The notes beneath the pieces were generated by a model. The model saw nothing but the letters and a program-made list of their open reading frames with translations, did not search any database and was not told the origin of the DNA. Made by a program: the position numbers and the translations under genes. From NCBI GenBank assembly GCA_902586885.1, contig CACIJG010000015.1:1-46350 (forward strand): DNA of 46,350 bases, written 5' to 3'. This document shows, in pieces, positions 45,576 through 46,350 of this stretch. Numbering within the stretch: position 1 is the first letter of the stretch; every line of letters starts with the position of its first letter. The DNA is from an uncultured Alphaproteobacteria bacterium. Lineage in GTDB: Bacteria > Pseudomonadota > Alphaproteobacteria > Rhodobacterales > Rhodobacteraceae.

Positions 45576-46350
45576 TTAGTCTGTTGTGGCTGATTCAATG
45601 ATACTCTCAGGTAATTCAATATCAAAGCAACGCTGAAAAAATTCTGCGACAGTTGGTCTTTCAAGCTCATCACATTTATTAAGAAAGCTCATTCTGAAGG
45701 CGAAAGCAATGTCTTTAAAAATTAAAGTATTTTGAGCCCATGCTATAACAGTTCTTGGAGACATTACTGTAGATATATCTCCGCTAATAAAAGCTTTTCT
45801 GGTCAAATCTGCAACCAATACCATTTTCTTTATATTTTTTTTATTTTCTGCATCTTCATATTCAGGACAGTTAGCTAAAATTATTGCTTCTTCTACTTCG
45901 TTTTTTAAGTAATTTAGGGTAACTACCAAAGACCACCTATCCATTTGGCCTTGATTTATCTGTTGGGTACCATGGTATAGGCCAGTAGTATCTCCCAGAC
46001 CGACAGTATTAGCTGTGGAAAACAATCTGAAGGAAGGATGTGGCTTTATAACTTCGTTTTGATCTAATAAGGTCAATTTTCCTTCAGTTTCAAGTATTCT
46101 TTGTATGACAAACATAACATCAGGTCTTCCTGCGTCGTATTCATCGAATACCAGGGCTGAGGGGTTTTTTAGAGCCCACGGAAGAATTCCTTCCTGAAAA
46201 TGAGTAATTTGTTTTCCATCAACGATTTTTATCGCATCTTTGCCGATTAGATCAATTCGGCTTATATGGCTATCTAGGTTAACTCTTACGCAGGGCCAAT
46301 TTAGTCTAGCCGCAACTTGTTCTATATGAGTAGATTTGCCTGTTCCATGG
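45576..46350 (-). CDS. cobS: Cobaltochelatase CobS-like AAA+ ATPase, 5'-truncated by window edge
   Basis: MoxR-type AAA+ ATPase that forms ring complexes with CobT to drive cobalt chelation. About 257 codons are visible; the reading frame stays open from the ATG at 46115 up to the window end, so that ATG (in [12 protein letters not shown]) is internal. Seen: Walker A GTGKSTH at the very edge, then [16 protein letters not shown], Walker [14 protein letters not shown], the sensor-1 region [13 protein letters not shown], and arginine-bearing [12 protein letters not shown]. The N terminus (about 70 residues, by usual length) is missing. Followed by cobT after 2 nt. Confidence 0.93.
   Translation of the reverse strand, partial: HGTGKSTHIEQVAARLNWPCVRVNLDSHISRIDLIGKDAIKIVDGKQITHFQEGILPWALKNPSALVFDEYDAGRPDVMFVIQRILETEGKLTLLDQNEVIKPHPSFRLFSTANTVGLGDTTGLYHGTQQINQGQMDRWSLVVTLNYLKNEVEEAIILANCPEYEDAENKKNIKKMVLVADLTRKAFISGDISTVMSPRTVIAWAQNTLIFKDIAFAFRMSFLNKCDELERPTVAEFFQRCFDIELPESIIESATTD

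Noticed and set aside
1-46350. Mobile elements, CRISPR arrays, tRNA genes, defence islands
   Set aside because: No transposase, integrase, regular spaced repeats, tRNA-like sequence or restriction/toxin genes were seen; gene content is core throughout.

Overview
This window looks like core chromosome of an AT-rich (roughly two-thirds A+T by eye), probably marine, free-living alphaproteobacterium. The evidence is a prolyl-tRNA synthetase without a full editing insert, an FtsZ with a long linker and the C-terminal peptide DIPAFLRRQ, a dcw cluster running on into lpxC-bamD-recN, an adjacent cobS-cobT pair, and GANTC sites at the ftsZ promoter. The lineage cannot be fixed more finely from this sequence. 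I see no insertion sequence, prophage, CRISPR array, tRNA or rRNA.

Layout. (1) 1-3187, plus: the 3' part of proS, then lolC/E and lolD for lipoprotein release. (2) 3188-11385, minus: a probable operon read merR -> fadE -> fadA -> fadB -> acyl-CoA ligase -> a degenerate M48-peptidase-like membrane protein. It covers activation and beta-oxidation of acyl chains under a MerR-type regulator. (3) 11519-12832, plus: a MATE exporter divergent from merR. (4) 12816-16667, minus: tadA -> gatC -> gatA -> excalibur-type lipoprotein -> pyrD, tightly packed or overlapping. (5) 16730-17850, plus: an RsuA/RluB-type pseudouridine synthase, then RNase P RNA. (6) 17851-18064: a gene-free stretch with a perfect 11-bp inverted repeat. 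(7) 18065-39998, plus: the division and cell wall cluster mraZ-rsmH-ftsL-ftsI-murE-murF-mraY-murD-ftsW-murG-murC-murB-ddl-ftsQ-ftsA-ftsZ, then lpxC, bamD and recN. (8) 39991-46350: a D-lactate dehydrogenase-type flavoenzyme (minus), a hotdog thioesterase (plus), and on the minus strand cobS (cut by the window end) -> cobT -> aminopeptidase P.

How the genes work together. The dcw genes make lipid II with meso-diaminopimelate and build the divisome around FtsZ. LpxC and BamD add lipid A synthesis and outer membrane protein assembly, and LolC/LolD handle lipoprotein release, so much of the window is envelope construction. The fad operon can turn fatty acids into acetyl-CoA. tadA, gatCA, proS, the pseudouridine synthase and rnpB belong to translation and RNA maturation.

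I did not find a clearly new multi-gene system. The points most worth a second look are a GANTC-bearing inverted repeat framing the predicted -10 box of ftsZ, an M48-like protein that has lost its zinc-binding HExxH, the structured region between rnpB and mraZ, and the frequent TTG start codons. Several gene starts were placed inside the longest reading frame on ribosome-binding-site or family grounds; each case is noted.
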